From Natronolimnohabitans innermongolicus JCM 12255 (GTDB lineage: Archaea; Halobacteriota; Halobacteria; Halobacteriales; Natrialbaceae), in the NCBI RefSeq assembly GCF_000337215.1, contig NZ_AOHZ01000088.1, forward strand, positions 607 to 64,606: a stretch of 64,000 nt of DNA, given 5' to 3'. A program made the translations under genes and the position numbers. The stretch's first letter is position 1. The number at the start of each line of letters is the position of its first letter. The notes under the pieces were generated by a model. That model was given only the letters and a program-made list of their open reading frames with translations, was not told where the DNA came from and made no database searches. Below, piece after piece: positions 1 to 8,468 of this stretch.

Positions 1-1103
1 TCGCTGGTCCCCTCGTAGATCTCGTTGAGCTTCGCGTCGCGGTAGAACCGCTCGGCGGCGAAGTCCTTGGTGTAGCCGTAGCCGCCGTGGATCTGGATGC
101 CCTCGTTGGCGACCTCGCGGCTCACCTCGCTGGCGTAGAGCTTCGCCTGCGCGGCCTCCTTGACGAAGTTCTCGCCGCGGATCTTCCTGTCGGCGGCGTC
201 GTGCATGAGCAGTCGTGCGGCGCGCGTTTTCGTGTCCATGTCGGCCAGTTTGTGTTGAATCGCCTGGAAGTCCGAGATCGGCCGATCGAACTGCTCGCGG
301 TCCTGGCTGTACGTCGCCGCCTCGTCGAGGGCCGCCTGTGCGATCCCGATCGAGCGGGCGGCGATGGTGATCCGGCCGCCGTTTAACGTCTTCAGCGCCT
401 GCACGAAGCCGTCGCCTTCGTCACCGAGCAGTCGGTCCTCGGGGATCCAGAGGTCGTCGAACCGGAGTTCGGCGGTCGGACAGCCCTTGTCGCCGAGTTT
501 CTCCTCCGTTCCCTCGACGATGAAGCCGTCGTCCTCCTCGGGTTGGACGACGAACGAGGAGATTCCTTTGTTCCCCGCGTCGGGGTCGGTCTTGGCGAAC
601 AGCGTGACCGTGTCGGCGACCGAGCCGTTCGAGATCCACAGCTTCCCGCCGTTGATGCGGTAGCCGTCGCCGTCTGCTTCGGCGGTCGTCTCCATCGCCG
701 GCACGTCGCTGCCCGCGCCGGCCTCCGAGAGCGCGAACGCGCCGATGTCCGTTCCCTCGGCCAGCGGCGTCAGGAACTCTTCCTTCTGGGCGTCGTCGCC
801 GAACTCGTAGACCATGTTGCCCGCGAGCGAAGTGTGGGCGGCGACGATCGTGCCGAGCCCGCCGGAACCCCGCGAGATTTCTTCGAGCGCCGCCGGATAG
901 GCGTGGTAGTCCAAGCCGGCGCCGCCGTACTCCTCGGGGAAGGGCATCCCCATCAGGCCGAGGTCGGCGAGTTCGTCGACCAGCTCGCGGGGGAACTCGT
1001 CGTCGTGGTCGATCTCGTCGGCGATCGGCACCACTTCCTCGTCGACGAACTCCGTGACCATCTCGACTATCTGTCGCTGCTCGTCGGTAAAGCGGAAGTC
1101 CAT
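1..1103 (-). CDS. Acyl-CoA dehydrogenase (C-terminus cut by window edge)
   Basis: Flavoprotein that would oxidise an acyl-CoA to a 2-enoyl-CoA, passing electrons to ETF in the cytoplasm. The first 367 codons are visible; the last dozen or so are outside the window. It starts MDFRFTDEQRQIVEMV, the usual N-terminus of the family. The FAD/substrate signature FALSEAGAGSDVP lies near residues 123-135 and GGKLWISNG follows. The last visible residues are IYEGTS, where Glu364 is the catalytic-base position of SCAD/MCAD-type enzymes. The MaoC hydratase gene is divergent, 125 bases away, so the two encode successive beta-oxidation-type steps. Substrate cannot be told from sequence; a branched, short-chain or aromatic-derived CoA ester is possible. 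Confidence 0.93.
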   Translation of the reverse strand, partial: MDFRFTDEQRQIVEMVTEFVDEEVVPIADEIDHDDEFPRELVDELADLGLMGMPFPEEYGGAGLDYHAYPAALEEISRGSGGLGTIVAAHTSLAGNMVYEFGDDAQKEEFLTPLAEGTDIGAFALSEAGAGSDVPAMETTAEADGDGYRINGGKLWISNGSVADTVTLFAKTDPDAGNKGISSFVVQPEEDDGFIVEGTEEKLGDKGCPTAELRFDDLWIPEDRLLGDEGDGFVQALKTLNGGRITIAARSIGIAQAALDEAATYSQDREQFDRPISDFQAIQHKLADMDTKTRAARLLMHDAADRKIRGENFVKEAAQAKLYASEVSREVANEGIQIHGGYGYTKDFAAERFYRDAKLNEIYEGTS

Positions 1104-1194
1104 ACGGGACGTGTTATCCCGGTTCGCCTATAGCTGTTCCTCTTCTCGAAGACCGCCGCCCCGTCTCGCCTGGAGGCCACGCGGTGGGTTGAAG

Positions 1195-1204
1195 AAAGAT
1201 ATAT
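1195..1204 (+). promoter_or_regulatory. TATA box for the MaoC gene
   Basis: The AT-rich string AAAGATATAT is centred about 29 bases before the ATG at 1229. This is the spacing expected for a leaderless haloarchaeal transcript. Confidence 0.5.
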
Positions 1205-1228
1205 GGATGCGATCGATGACCATCAGGT

Positions 1229-1708
1229 ATGGTATACAGTTACGAGCCACACCACTTCGAGGAGTTCGAGGAGGGACAGACGTTTCGCAGTCCCGGGCGG
1301 ACGATCACCGAGACGGACGTGGTGATGCACGCCGCGACGACCAGCGACTGGAACGAACTGCACACGAACGAGGAGTTCGCCCGGGAACGGGACTTCGACG
1401 GTCGGATCGTCCACGGCCCGATGACCTTCGTTCAGGCGATCGGGATGGTCATGCGCATCGGGATCCTCGAGCGGACCGCCTACGCGTTCCTCGGGATGAA
1501 CTACATGGACCTGCCGAATCCGGTCCGTATCGGCGATACGGTCTCGGTCGATATCGAGGTCGCCGAGACGAAGGCACTGGAGAGTCGCGACGACGTGGGC
1601 CTGGTCGTCTTCGAGACGGAGATGACCACGCAAGAGGAGACGGTCGTCTTCCAGGGCGATCTGAAGTTCTTCGTACTCAAGACCGATCAGACGGAGTTCG
1701 GATCCTGA
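1229..1708 (+). CDS. MaoC-family (R)-specific enoyl-CoA hydratase
   Basis: A 159-residue single hot-dog protein of the MaoC dehydratase family, predicted to hydrate an enoyl-CoA in the cytoplasm. The hydratase-2 motif D-x-N-x-x-H is intact as DWNELH, giving Asp40 and His45 as the catalytic pair, followed by FDGRIVHGPM, the usual loop. The length is normal for a one-domain MaoC. The ATG is supported by a TATA box about 29 bases upstream. It is divergent from an acyl-CoA dehydrogenase gene, which fits consecutive steps of a beta-oxidation-like route. The family also contains mesaconyl-CoA and other hydratases, so the substrate is open. Confidence 0.9.
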   Translation: MVYSYEPHHFEEFEEGQTFRSPGRTITETDVVMHAATTSDWNELHTNEEFARERDFDGRIVHGPMTFVQAIGMVMRIGILERTAYAFLGMNYMDLPNPVRIGDTVSVDIEVAETKALESRDDVGLVVFETEMTTQEETVVFQGDLKFFVLKTDQTEFGS

Positions 1709-1759
1709 ACGCCGCCGCGGCGGGATCACGCCGCGGGAGTCGTCGGCGCGGTTCGCCGC

Positions 1760-2914
1760 TCAGCGGACGTCGACCTCCCGGACGAACGAGCGGACCTCCT
1801 CGACGAACAGGTCGGGAACCTCCATCGCGGCGAAGTGGCCGCCTTCGGGCAGTTCGTTCCAGCGCGCGATATCGTAGGTTTCCTCGGCCCAGCTTCGAGG
1901 CGTCTTGATGATCTCGGCCGGGTACCGGGCGTGGCCCGTGGGTACGTCGACGGACTCCGGGACCGTCCGCTCGACGTCCGTCTCGTAGTAGAGTCGCATC
2001 GAGGAGTTGATCGTCCCGGTGAGCCAGTAGACGCTGATATTGTCGAGCAGCCGGTCGCGGCCGAACGCCGCGTCGACGTCGTCGCCGTCGCTCCACTCGC
2101 GGAACTTCTCGACGATCCAGCCCGCGAGCCCCGCCGGAGAGTCGGTGAGGCCGTAGGCGAGGGTCTGCGGTCTGGTCGACTGGATCTCGTGGTAGCCGAA
2201 CCCCGTCTCGTAGAACTCGCTCGTCTCTCGGTAGGCGTCCATCTCGGCTTCGTCTACCATCCCTACCGGATCGTCCAGTCTCGACGGAACCGAGAACAGC
2301 ATGTTCGCGTGGATCGCGTCGACTCGGTCGGGGTAGTTCGCCCCGAGGACGGCGGCGATCAGGGCGCCCCAGTCGCCGCCCTGGACGACGTAGCCGTCGT
2401 ACTCGAGGCGATCCATCAGCCGATCGAACGCGGCCGCCATCTCCGCGACGTCGTAGCCGCGTTCGTCGGTCGGTCCGGAGAATCCGTACCCCGGCAGCGA
2501 CGGCGCGACCACGTGAAACGCGTCGGCCGGATCGCCGCCGTGGGCGGCCGGATCGCTGAGCGGGCCGAAGACCTCGAGGAACTCCGCGACCGAGCCGGGC
2601 CAGCCGTGGGGCATGAGCAGCGGCGTGGCGTCGGATTCGGGCGAGCGCACGTGATAGAAGTGAATTCGCTGGCCGTCGATCGTCGTCACGTACTGGTCGA
2701 ACTCGTTGAACCGGTCTTCGAAGCCGTTCCAGTCGTACTCGGTTCTCCAGTATTCACAGAGGTCCTGGAGGGAGACCCGATCCGTGCCGTACTCCCAGTC
2801 CGCGTCCGGCAACTGATCGGGCCATCGCGTCTCGGCGAGCCGATCGCGGAGGTCGTCGATTGCCGATCGATCGACGTCGACTTCGAACGGATCGATCGAG
2901 TCGGTCGCCGTCAT
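1760..2914 (-). CDS. Epoxide hydrolase (EHN-type alpha/beta hydrolase)
   Basis: A 384-residue alpha/beta hydrolase with the N-terminal EHN extension (about residues 8-115) typical of microsomal-type epoxide hydrolases. The oxyanion motif HGWPG is at 103-107. The nucleophile is Asp181 in QGGDWGA and the catalytic His is about residue 360 in EGGHFAAME. These residues indicate hydrolysis of an epoxide to a diol through a covalent ester. It converges with the MaoC gene and shares the region with CoA-ester enzymes and an aryl-CoA monooxygenase, so an epoxide or arene-oxide intermediate is conceivable. That link is inference; many haloarchaea carry such hydrolases in unrelated places. Confidence 0.9.
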   Translation of the reverse strand: MTATDSIDPFEVDVDRSAIDDLRDRLAETRWPDQLPDADWEYGTDRVSLQDLCEYWRTEYDWNGFEDRFNEFDQYVTTIDGQRIHFYHVRSPESDATPLLMPHGWPGSVAEFLEVFGPLSDPAAHGGDPADAFHVVAPSLPGYGFSGPTDERGYDVAEMAAAFDRLMDRLEYDGYVVQGGDWGALIAAVLGANYPDRVDAIHANMLFSVPSRLDDPVGMVDEAEMDAYRETSEFYETGFGYHEIQSTRPQTLAYGLTDSPAGLAGWIVEKFREWSDGDDVDAAFGRDRLLDNISVYWLTGTINSSMRLYYETDVERTVPESVDVPTGHARYPAEIIKTPRSWAEETYDIARWNELPEGGHFAAMEVPDLFVEEVRSFVREVDVR

Positions 2915-3124
2915 GGCGGACGCCCTCCACCCGTGCGATACGTCGTTTCACCGATCTCCGTCTCGCTGACCATACTCCGTACTTCGAGAGACGAACCCAA
3001 ATAACGACCGGGCGATTCGTCGCACATTCGCCCTCGAGTCGGCTCGAGTCGACCCTCAGCGCCCTCGAGTCCGCACCCCGATATTTCCGAAACAGATTTG
3101 GCACTTGATAACACTGGTTGTGCT

Positions 3125-4018
3125 ATGACTACGTTCGAGGTAACGGAGGGAGTGTACGGAATCGATATCGGCATGTTCGACTCGAGCGTCGCATCGGTCT
3201 ACCTGTTCGACGACGACGAGCCCACGCTCGTCGACGGCGGGATCGCCGCCGCGGCGGAGACGATCGTCGAGGGTATCGAGGACTGCGGCGTCGATCCGTC
3301 GTCCCTCTCGAACCTCGTCCTCTCTCACGTCCACGTCGATCACACCGGCGCCGCGAGCGCGCTCGTCGACGTCGCTCCCGACCTCGACGTCTACATTCAC
3401 GAGTCGACCGCGCCCCACCTCGTCGATCCCGCCGGACTCGTCGAGAGCAGCAAGCGGGCGATGGGCGAACACTTCGAGCTCATGGGCGAGCAGGGACCGG
3501 TTCCCGAGCAGAACGTCGTCGGCGTCCCGAACGAGGGGACGACGGTCGACATCGGTGCGAACAGCCTCGAACTGATCCACGCGCCCGGCCACTCCCCGGA
3601 TCACTTCGCGGTCTGGAACCCCGAACGGGAACTCCTGTTCGCCGCCGAGTGTCTCGGGATCTACTTCGGAGCGGCCGAGGAGTGGCTGCCGCCAGCCACG
3701 CTACCGAACTTCGACGTCGACGCGATCGGCGACGCCATCGACCGACTCGCGGAGTTCGACCCAGACCGGATCGTCTTTCCGCACTTCGGCGAGTGGCCGG
3801 GCGAACCGGACGACGCCTTCGAGACGGCGCGGACGGAACTGCACCGGTTCGACGAGCGGATCCTCGAGTACCACGACGAAACCGGGTCGGTGGACGCGAC
3901 GAAAGAGCTGGTCGGCGAGGAACTGCTCGATCTCTCGCCGCCGTACGATCCGGCCGTCGAATCGTTCTTCTCGAGTCTCCTCACCGATGGCTACCTCAAA
4001 CATCACGGCCGCGTCTGA
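3125..4018 (+). CDS. Metallo-beta-lactamase-fold hydrolase
   Basis: A 297-residue MBL-superfamily protein. The metal ligands are visible as HVHVDH (residues 68-73), a later HAPGHSPDH and a C-terminal FPHFGEW. The fold hydrolyses thioesters (glyoxalase II type), lactones or phosphoesters. In a neighbourhood rich in CoA enzymes a thioesterase-like role is attractive but unproven. I chose the ATG at 3125 (MTTFEVTEG) over an in-frame non-ATG start at 3098 because it matches the normal family N-terminus. The C-terminal 70 residues are helical and lack a further recognised domain. It converges with the crotonase downstream, with only 11 bases between stop codons. Confidence 0.88.
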   Translation: MTTFEVTEGVYGIDIGMFDSSVASVYLFDDDEPTLVDGGIAAAAETIVEGIEDCGVDPSSLSNLVLSHVHVDHTGAASALVDVAPDLDVYIHESTAPHLVDPAGLVESSKRAMGEHFELMGEQGPVPEQNVVGVPNEGTTVDIGANSLELIHAPGHSPDHFAVWNPERELLFAAECLGIYFGAAEEWLPPATLPNFDVDAIGDAIDRLAEFDPDRIVFPHFGEWPGEPDDAFETARTELHRFDERILEYHDETGSVDATKELVGEELLDLSPPYDPAVESFFSSLLTDGYLKHHGRV

Positions 4019-4029
4019 GCGCTCTGCGG

Positions 4030-4809
4030 TCAGTCGTCGAACTCGTCGACGATTCCCTCGCCGTGTCGTCCCTCGCCGTCCGCAAACCTGCTAGCGCCCT
4101 CCTGGGCGACCGCCATCGACTGCAGACCGTTCCACGCCTCTATCTCGAGGCCGCGCTCGAGCGGCATCCCGATTCCCTCGTAGATCGCCTCGAGGTCGGT
4201 TCGGATCGTCTGTTGTGGGTAGCCGGCGATACGATCCGCGAGTTCGATCGCTCGCTCGAGCGCGTTCCCGGGTTCCGCGACGCGGTTTACGAGCCCCCAC
4301 TCTTCGGCGGTTTCGCCGTCGATCGGTCGGCCGGTGAGCATGAGATCGAGCGCGCGACTGTAGCCGATCATGCGGGGGAGTCGTTGCGTCGCGCCGTCGA
4401 CGAACGGGACGCCGAACCGGCGGTTGAACGCGCCGAACGTCGCGTCGGCGGCCGCGACGCGGAGATCACACCAGAGCGCGACCTCGATGCCGCCGGCCAC
4501 GCAGTGGCCTTCGATAGCGGCGATCGTCGGTTTCCGAACGTCCGCGTGGGAGTAGCCCATGAGGCTGTACGGGCGCTCACCCATGTCGACTCCCTCTGCG
4601 ATCTCCTTCAGGTCCGCACCGGCACAGAAGTCCTCGCCCGTTCCGGAAACGATCCCGACCGCGAGATCGTCGTCCTCGTCGATCCGACGGAGCGCGTCGA
4701 CCATCTCCTGGCCCGTCTCGTAGTCGACGGCGTTCGTCCGTTCGGGTCGGTCGATCGTTACGTGTCCGATAGGTTCGCTCCGCTCGAACTGAATGTTATC
4801 ATACGACAT
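4030..4809 (-). CDS. Enoyl-CoA hydratase/isomerase-family protein (crotonase), one catalytic Glu missing
   Basis: A 259-residue crotonase-fold protein starting MSYDNIQFERSEP; the longer in-frame reading upstream runs through AT-rich non-coding DNA and was rejected. The CoA-binding oxyanion loop (GTGEDFCAGADLKEI) and EGHCVAGGIEVAL, with the first catalytic Glu of enoyl-CoA hydratase, are present. The second catalytic Glu (Glu164 of rat mitochondrial ECH, normally in a Pro-Glu pair) aligns with Asn in GAFNRRFGVP. A canonical hydratase is therefore doubtful; an isomerase, thioesterase or other crotonase chemistry fits as well. An IclR regulator lies upstream on the same strand, about 470 bases away. 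Confidence 0.88.
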   Translation of the reverse strand: MSYDNIQFERSEPIGHVTIDRPERTNAVDYETGQEMVDALRRIDEDDDLAVGIVSGTGEDFCAGADLKEIAEGVDMGERPYSLMGYSHADVRKPTIAAIEGHCVAGGIEVALWCDLRVAAADATFGAFNRRFGVPFVDGATQRLPRMIGYSRALDLMLTGRPIDGETAEEWGLVNRVAEPGNALERAIELADRIAGYPQQTIRTDLEAIYEGIGMPLERGLEIEAWNGLQSMAVAQEGASRFADGEGRHGEGIVDEFDD

Positions 4810-5282
4810 CGTATGGTGATAGCACGGCTGCGCTGTTGAATCTATTTCAGGGGACACTAACAGTCGTAGTTCTCTAGGAATGATATCGGATGGCCCTCGC
4901 AGCTCTGAACGGCTACCGTAGTGTGGATAATAAACAATACTAAATGATGTCATTGGGCGCTAATCATCCTCCTTCACGATACAATAGCTGCAATAGGCGT
5001 CTATTTCAGGATTGTGTGGAGAAAAGAGCTGAAAACTGATTCTGGAATTGATTCACTCTTGAGTATCATTCTCCAATATTCTATACAGTATTGTATTAAG
5101 TTGGGTTAAATATACTAGTCTAAATCCGATATTCTACTACTCGAAATACTAAAATGTGGGAGTAAATATAGTATGTTTCACTATTTCGCCTATTCGGTTG
5201 GCGACATGCTCTTCAGAGAGACCGATCACATTTACAGTTGTATTCTTGTAAAGAAACGACCGATCGTTGTCGATTCGGCTAC
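4810..5282. other. AT-rich gene-free stretch upstream of the crotonase
   Basis: About 470 bases between the crotonase start and the IclR stop codon. It is markedly AT-rich (runs such as TTAAATATACTAG near 5104-5116) with no convincing ORF. It probably holds the crotonase promoter near its left edge; I saw no clear operator or inverted repeat. Confidence 0.5.
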
Positions 5283-6041
5283 TTACAAATGCGACATATT
5301 GAGTTCGAACTCCTTTGCCGCACCGAGAAGATACTCCGGGAGTTCGTCTTCGAACTGTTCGCCCCGCATTCGATACGTCGGCCCGACGACGAGTAGCCCG
5401 CCGGCGATTCCGCCGTTGACGTCGTGAACCGGAACGGCGACCGCCCAGAGTCCTTCCGTGTGCTCGCCGTGGGCGTACGCGTACCCGCGTTCTCGAATCG
5501 TCTCGAGGTTTCGCTCGAGTTCCTCTCGGTCCGTGATCGTCTTCGGGGTTCGTTCCGGGAGTCCGTGTTCGTCGATGATCGCGGCGGTACGCTCTTCTGG
5601 AAGGTTTGCAAGAATCGCCTTTCCCGCGGCGGACTGATGGAGGTGGATTCGGCGCCCGATCCGAACGTCGTTGCCGACACCTTCGGAACCCCACTCGCTG
5701 TAGATATAGGTGCCGAGGCCGTGTTCTTCGACGAGAAAGCCGACGAATTCACCGGTTTCTTCCGCGATGTTCCGCACGAGCGATTTCACCTGCTTGTGGA
5801 TCGGATTACGGTGGCGAACGTGCCCGCCGAGATCCAAAAACCGGAAGCCGAGGGCGTACTCGTGGCCCTCCTTCGCCACGTAATCGTGTTTCTGCAGCGT
5901 TGCGAGGTGTCTGTGGACGGTGCTCTTCGAGACGTCGACGACGTCGGCGACGTCGGTGACCGTCGCGCCCCCTCGGTCGTACAGTACCTCGATAATCTCG
6001 AGGAGGGTTTCGTCCGATTTGATCGTGTCCGATTCGGCCAT
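5283..6041 (-). CDS. IclR-family transcriptional regulator
   Basis: A 252-residue regulator. It has an N-terminal winged helix-turn-helix (about residues 12-75; VTDVADVVDVSKSTVHRHL is the recognition region) and the IclR effector domain (about 80-250; HQSAAGKAILANLPEE and GGIAGGLLVVGPTYRM are characteristic). IclR proteins bind small aromatic or carboxylic acids and control nearby catabolic genes. It lies between the crotonase and the aryl-AMP ligase, all on the minus strand, so it is a good candidate for controlling the island. It is one of three IclR paralogues in this window. Confidence 0.93.
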   Translation of the reverse strand: MAESDTIKSDETLLEIIEVLYDRGGATVTDVADVVDVSKSTVHRHLATLQKHDYVAKEGHEYALGFRFLDLGGHVRHRNPIHKQVKSLVRNIAEETGEFVGFLVEEHGLGTYIYSEWGSEGVGNDVRIGRRIHLHQSAAGKAILANLPEERTAAIIDEHGLPERTPKTITDREELERNLETIRERGYAYAHGEHTEGLWAVAVPVHDVNGGIAGGLLVVGPTYRMRGEQFEDELPEYLLGAAKEFELNMSHL

Positions 6042-6488
6042 ACGCTACGTATCGGATCGGCTGTGATAATTGTTCCGTCTCATGGAACGGTGAACGGCGT
6101 CTATACTGATTCTCGCAGACACACGCACATCGTTGCATAGTGTGGAACGGACGTAGACAGGCACATATCATATATTCACGGACTATATATCTGGATATGT
6201 CTGGACGATTGATTTGGTGAATCGCTCCGCCATGTATATTCCAAAAGATTTTCCGAATCATTAACAGTCGTTCATGTCATGGTGTCTCCCGTCACGGTGT
6301 AGGGTAACGAGTTACAATATTCGGTGATGAACGGTAAAGCAACTTTCGACTGACTCGTTCTCTTCAGAGTTCACTGCGCCTGCTCGCCGTCGGACGCGTA
6401 AAAAAGCCTCCCGAAACCAACTCACACCGATTCTGAGCCGCGCTTCAGCCGTTGTCGTTACCTCCGAATTCGCTCGAGTCGGTTCCGT
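6042..6488. other. Gene-free stretch between ligase and IclR genes
   Basis: About 450 bases without a supported gene. The left part should carry the IclR promoter; the right part carries a T-run terminator for the ligase. No conserved small ORF was recognised. Confidence 0.45.
6400..6420 (-). terminator. Possible T-run terminator after the aryl-AMP ligase
   Basis: Read on the minus strand, the DNA downstream of the ligase stop gives a GGGAGGC stretch followed by six T residues (plus-strand A-run at 6400-6405). Archaeal termination commonly uses such oligo-T stretches. No strong stem was seen. Confidence 0.4.
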
Positions 6489-8183
6489 TCAGTACCCGTC
6501 CGGCAGTTTGCCTTCGCGCTTGAGTTCCTCCGTGATCCGTTCTTCGAGATTAACCTTCGCGATTTTCCCGACCTCCGTCCGCGGAAGTTCGTCGACGACG
6601 TCCAGTCGCTCCGGGCGCTTGAAGACGGCGATACCGCGGTCGCTGAGATACGATTGCAGGTCCTCGAGCGTCACCTCGTCTGCGTTCTCGCGCAACTCGA
6701 CGAATGCCGCGGGTCGTTCACCCAGCCGTTCGTCGGGCATGCCGATCACTGCGACGTTCTCGATGGCCTCGTGCTCGATGATCACGTCTTCTAAGTCCGG
6801 CGCGTAGATGTTCTCGCCGCCGCGGATGATCGTCTCCTTGATTCGGCCGTGGACGCGGTAGTTTCCGTCGTCGTCGACCGAGAGCACGTCCTCGGTGTAG
6901 AACCAGCCGTCGTCGTCGAAGTTCTCGGCGTTCTCCTCCGGCGTTCGGAAGTAGCCGGTGAAATAGCCCGGTCCGCGGACGGAGAGTTCGCCCTGTTCAC
7001 CCCGATCGACCGCCGTTTGGCGGTCGGTGCCGACGATCCTGACTTCGTCCGCGTCGGGAGCGATGGGCCGGCCGACGGTGTTCGCCTGCGTATCGACGTC
7101 GTCGTCGGGGCGCGTACAGATGAGCGGTCCTTCGGCCATCCCGAAGATGTTGCAAAAGCCGATATCGTACTCGTCGACCAGTTCGTAGACGACTCGCGGT
7201 GGTACTTTCTGTCCGCCGCTGATGAGGGTCTCGAGCGACGACAGATCGTACGATTCTCGATCGGGATGCTCGAGGATGTCGACGAGTTGCGTCGGAACCG
7301 GCAGCGAGTACGTCCCGCCGACGTCCTCGATGAGTTGCATCAATCGATCCGGCTTGAGCACCGGCTCGACCGCGACCGTCGCGCCCGCCCAGAACGCCGA
7401 GCCGACGACGCAACACAGCGAGGCGTTGTGACCGATCGGGACGCTCGGGAAGCCGATCCAGTCGTCTTCGACGCCGACCGCGTCGGCCATCTGCCCCCAC
7501 TGGAAGACGTAATCGTTGTGCGTTCGCGGGATTCCCTTCGGAAGCCCCGTCGTTCCGCCGGATAGCAACATGACGCCGGGATCGCTCGGGTTGACGTCGA
7601 CCGGCGACAGATCCTCGGGGTCGGACGCGGACCGAAGGGCGTCGAACGCCGTCCAGTGCTCGGGAAGTTGCTGGCCCGCTCCGGCGACGGCCACGAGCCG
7701 TTCTAGATCCTGATATTCGTCGGCGAAATCGTCGACGAACTCGACGAAATCGAACCCGAGATCGTACCGCGAGCCGGTCGTGAAGAACGCCTTCGCGTCG
7801 GTGAGCTCGATAACGTGGCGAGCCTCGCTCTCGCGGTGGCGGGGCAACAACATGACCGGAACGACGCCGAGCCGGGAACAGGCGAAAAACGCCTCGATGA
7901 ATTCCACCGTGTTGGGAAGCTGGAAGACGACCCTGTCGAGTCGCTCGAGGCTCGTTTCGCGCTGGAGGGACGCGGCGATTCGCTCGGAGTTTGCGGCGAG
8001 TTCCGCGTAACTCAACTCCCTGTCGGGACCGACGAGTGCGGTTCGGTCGGGGTGGCGTTCGGCTCGCTCATCGAGTACGGCGTGGAACGGTTGTTCCTTC
8101 CAGTATCCGTCTTCGATGTACGACTCCGCCCGATCGTCGGGAAACGGTACGTAGCCCTCAATCTCCGCTGACGGTAGTTGCAT
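6489..8183 (-). CDS. Aryl-AMP ligase, DhbE/EntE/salicylyl-AMP ligase type
   Basis: A 564-residue ANL-superfamily adenylating enzyme closest in pattern to 2,3-dihydroxybenzoate/salicylate-AMP ligases. The ATP-binding loop SGGTTGLPKG is at 208-217. GHN (251-253) matches the DhbE loop whose Asn contacts the ortho-hydroxy carboxylate. FGMAEG is at 347-352, the hinge is near 430-452 (GRIKETIIRGGE), and the catalytic Lys is Lys540 in TEVGKIAK. Product would be an aryl-AMP or aryl-CoA. It is divergent from a salicylyl-CoA hydroxylase-like gene, which supports salicylate or anthranilate as substrate (inference). A TATA-like CAATTAAATG lies about 28 bases upstream of the start. No siderophore genes are present, so a biosynthetic DhbE role is less likely. 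Confidence 0.9.
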   Translation of the reverse strand: MQLPSAEIEGYVPFPDDRAESYIEDGYWKEQPFHAVLDERAERHPDRTALVGPDRELSYAELAANSERIAASLQRETSLERLDRVVFQLPNTVEFIEAFFACSRLGVVPVMLLPRHRESEARHVIELTDAKAFFTTGSRYDLGFDFVEFVDDFADEYQDLERLVAVAGAGQQLPEHWTAFDALRSASDPEDLSPVDVNPSDPGVMLLSGGTTGLPKGIPRTHNDYVFQWGQMADAVGVEDDWIGFPSVPIGHNASLCCVVGSAFWAGATVAVEPVLKPDRLMQLIEDVGGTYSLPVPTQLVDILEHPDRESYDLSSLETLISGGQKVPPRVVYELVDEYDIGFCNIFGMAEGPLICTRPDDDVDTQANTVGRPIAPDADEVRIVGTDRQTAVDRGEQGELSVRGPGYFTGYFRTPEENAENFDDDGWFYTEDVLSVDDDGNYRVHGRIKETIIRGGENIYAPDLEDVIIEHEAIENVAVIGMPDERLGERPAAFVELRENADEVTLEDLQSYLSDRGIAVFKRPERLDVVDELPRTEVGKIAKVNLEERITEELKREGKLPDGY

Positions 8184-8361
8184 TCACTCACTAGTATTCG
8201 GGTATCGGCATTTAATTGCTGTGTTGCCGGGAAGACACGTCCGCTTCCCGAACGAATTGTGGCTCCCTCTCCTCTCGACGTCTTCGCCGCGTCCACGGTG
8301 CGTTCGCGTCCGTTCCCGTGAACCGCTTTCCGATCGACGCTCGCTGGCGTCGTGCTACACG

Positions 8362-8370
8362 AAATAATTA
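8362..8370 (+). promoter_or_regulatory. TATA box for the hydroxylase transcript
   Basis: AAATAATTA is centred about 34 bases before the ATG at 8400. With usual archaeal spacing the transcript would begin just before 8400, placing a 22-codon ORF at its 5' end. Confidence 0.45.
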
Positions 8371-8399
8371 AGAAGCATCACGGGCCATATGTAGACGTT

Positions 8400-8468
8400 A
8401 TGTGCCCAACGGCGACCACGAGCCAGTGCGACCAGTGTGTACCACGTTCCGACGAGGTGACTGCCTGA
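8400..8468 (+). CDS. 22-residue Cys-containing leader ORF overlapping the hydroxylase start
   Basis: A short ORF, MCPTATTSQCDQCVPR then SDEVTA, starts just downstream of a TATA box. It ends in TGA sharing its A with the ATG of the next gene (TGATG). Three cysteines are present, two as C-x-x-C. A GAGGTGA Shine-Dalgarno-like string inside its last codons lies just before the downstream ATG. The arrangement suggests translational coupling or a regulatory leader peptide; a zinc- or thiol-binding micro-protein is also possible. I do not recognise a family. Coding status rests on position only. Confidence 0.4.
   Translation: MCPTATTSQCDQCVPRSDEVTA

Noticed and set aside
3118-4839. Long Arg-rich plus-strand frame (573 codons) across the MBL and crotonase genes
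   Set aside because: Composition is Arg/Pro-rich, the mark of an out-of-frame reading of GC-rich haloarchaeal DNA; two well-recognised genes occupy the same bases.
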